Shown piece after piece: positions 62,921 through 64,000 of a stretch of DNA of 64,000 bases; position 1 is the stretch's first letter; each line of letters starts with the position of its first letter. The stretch is taken from positions 319,412 to 383,411 of the forward strand of contig VZTI01002066.1 in assembly GCA_013397865.1 (NCBI GenBank), in the 5' to 3' direction. The translations under genes and the position numbers were made by a program. Origin of the DNA: Struthidea cinerea. Its lineage: Eukaryota > Chordata > Aves > Passeriformes > Corcoracidae. The notes below the pieces were generated by a model. That model had not been told where the DNA came from. It saw only the letters and a program-made list of their open reading frames with translations, and made no database searches.

Positions 62921-62936
62921 GGGGGGGGGGGGGGGG
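62921..62936 (+). repeat. G16 homopolymer
   Basis: Sixteen consecutive G, which can itself fold as a quadruplex. Such runs are also prone to sequencing length error. Confidence 0.95.
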
Positions 62937-64000
62937 CTAGAAATGGAGAACGGAGAATCTGTCGCGTGAGGGAGCTCTGTGAACATGGAGCATGAGGCCC
63001 TGCACAGGCAGATGGAAGAGCCATTGCAGAAGAGCAACTCTCCAAAAGTTGCATTATGTAGACTGGGGATTGGGTGTTACGGAGACTATGCTAGATATGG
63101 AGCTCAGGTGCTAGCCCAGTCAGTTCTGTGCTATTATTTTGCTAGCCTTTGTCGGAGGGGCTAGGGGGGACATCCTGGAAGTAAATCTTTTAACATTTTT
63201 TCAAAGACAGAAAAAAAAAAAAACCAAGATCAAGTGTTTGCAATGTGGCTTTTATTCAACATTATCCCTTGCTCCATTCTATTTAGCTGCTGAAAGACTT
63301 TTATTATGGAATGCCATTCCTGGCAATCCTGCAAAGAGTATTAAAGAGAGAGGGTGGAAGGCAAGAAAAAGAGGACTGTTTGTCGACTGGAGGTGCTATT
63401 GTCAGTCATCTGTTTTCTTTCAGACATACCCACAAAATTGTAGAGAAACAGTGAAAAATTACTGGGGCTTTGCCTGTGGTCATGACTTTATTTTGCAGCC
63501 TCACTGCTGCAGGTGAGGAGCTATTCCATGTGACCAGCCACTCTGCAAAGCAACACATCAATTGAATTGCCTTCTCCTGAAACATTTCTCTTGACTTGCC
63601 TTCAGATCACACCCTTAAAGCAGGGACAGAAAAGGTAAAATTACCAGGGCTAAATGGTAATGACCTTATGAATCAGAGACAAACTGAGAGAATGTGCCAT
63701 AAGCAGTATTACAGCACTGGAAATCTAAGGACCCCTCACATAACCATGATGAAGAATGGGAAACATCATCTGCTTTCTTCTTGCTGATGGCCTGGAGGTG
63801 GGGAGAAAATCTGTGTGGGAAGGGAAGAATGGAAGCAGGGACAAGCTCCTTGCAGAACAATTTCCCACTCACACACGAGCAAAGATTGTGTTTTGTCAGC
63901 TGTTGATGACTTTGAAAGTATTTGTAAGACTACAGCCTCAGCTCTCTCTGTCTGCACAGCCCTCTGAACACTGTTAAGCTACAGCTAGAGCTTGGAAATG
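62937..64000. other. Unique sequence, no gene seen
   Basis: A run of 13 A lies near 63210-63222. The 125-codon frame at 63139-63516 crosses it and shows no domain. Confidence 0.5.

Noticed and set aside
1..64000. tRNA, rRNA and snRNA genes
   Set aside because: No tRNA-like B box in a cloverleaf context and no rRNA blocks were seen by eye; a covariance-model scan was not possible.

Overview
The window reads as vertebrate, specifically bird, nuclear DNA with no confidently identifiable protein-coding gene. The evidence is a set of CR1 LINE fragments with the bird-type 3' end (GATTCTRTGATTCT-like tail, 'gttggaagggacc' and 'gggctgaacag' blocks), several solo long terminal repeats that I recognise as avian ERVL-type families, vertebrate-style microsatellites, sparse CpG, and no open frame above 176 codons. 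It is intergenic or deep-intronic sequence. The species cannot be told; nothing points to chicken in particular.

Layout. 1-2.1 kb: AT-rich, unremarkable. 2.16-3.08 kb: two CR1 pieces on the minus strand whose contents overlap. About 6.2-6.6 kb: a GC-richer stretch that resembles an old LTR. 9.47-10.05 kb: another minus-strand CR1. 13.10-13.40 kb: two pyrimidine microsatellites, one holding the only N of the window. 13.64-14.26 kb: plus-strand solo LTR. 15-18 kb: three short CR1 tails and a double hairpin. 18.87-19.32 kb: minus-strand solo LTR of the same family, with an exact 5-bp target duplication. 22.78-22.93 kb: G/T-rich tract with a strong G-quadruplex motif. 24.35-25.34 kb: a 995-bp LTR, also with a 5-bp duplication. 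29.4 and 32.7 kb: two copies of an unidentified ~110-130-bp repeat. 31.69-32.05 kb: an old amniote CR1 3' end. 33.4-34.4 kb: an LTR with a short-R, alpharetrovirus-like promoter layout, next to a 119-codon frame. 34.4-46 kb: mostly unique sequence with small tandem repeats. 46.17-46.66 kb: third copy of the 13.6/18.9 kb LTR family. 54.07 and 57.90 kb: CR1 3' ends. 57.03-57.61 kb: ERVL-type solo LTR with a 5-bp duplication and two AP-1 sites in a 63-bp U3 repeat. The rest to 64 kb is unique apart from a G16 run and T-rich tracts.

There is no operon or pathway to describe. What can be reconstructed is history: several retroviral insertions, at least three probably reduced to solo LTRs by recombination, on top of an older layer of CR1 debris. 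I found no convincing new coding system. The best leads are the unidentified 29.4/32.7 kb repeat pair, the quadruplex, the LTR regulatory repeats, and a few low-confidence frames. Family assignments come from memory of repeat families, not from a database search.
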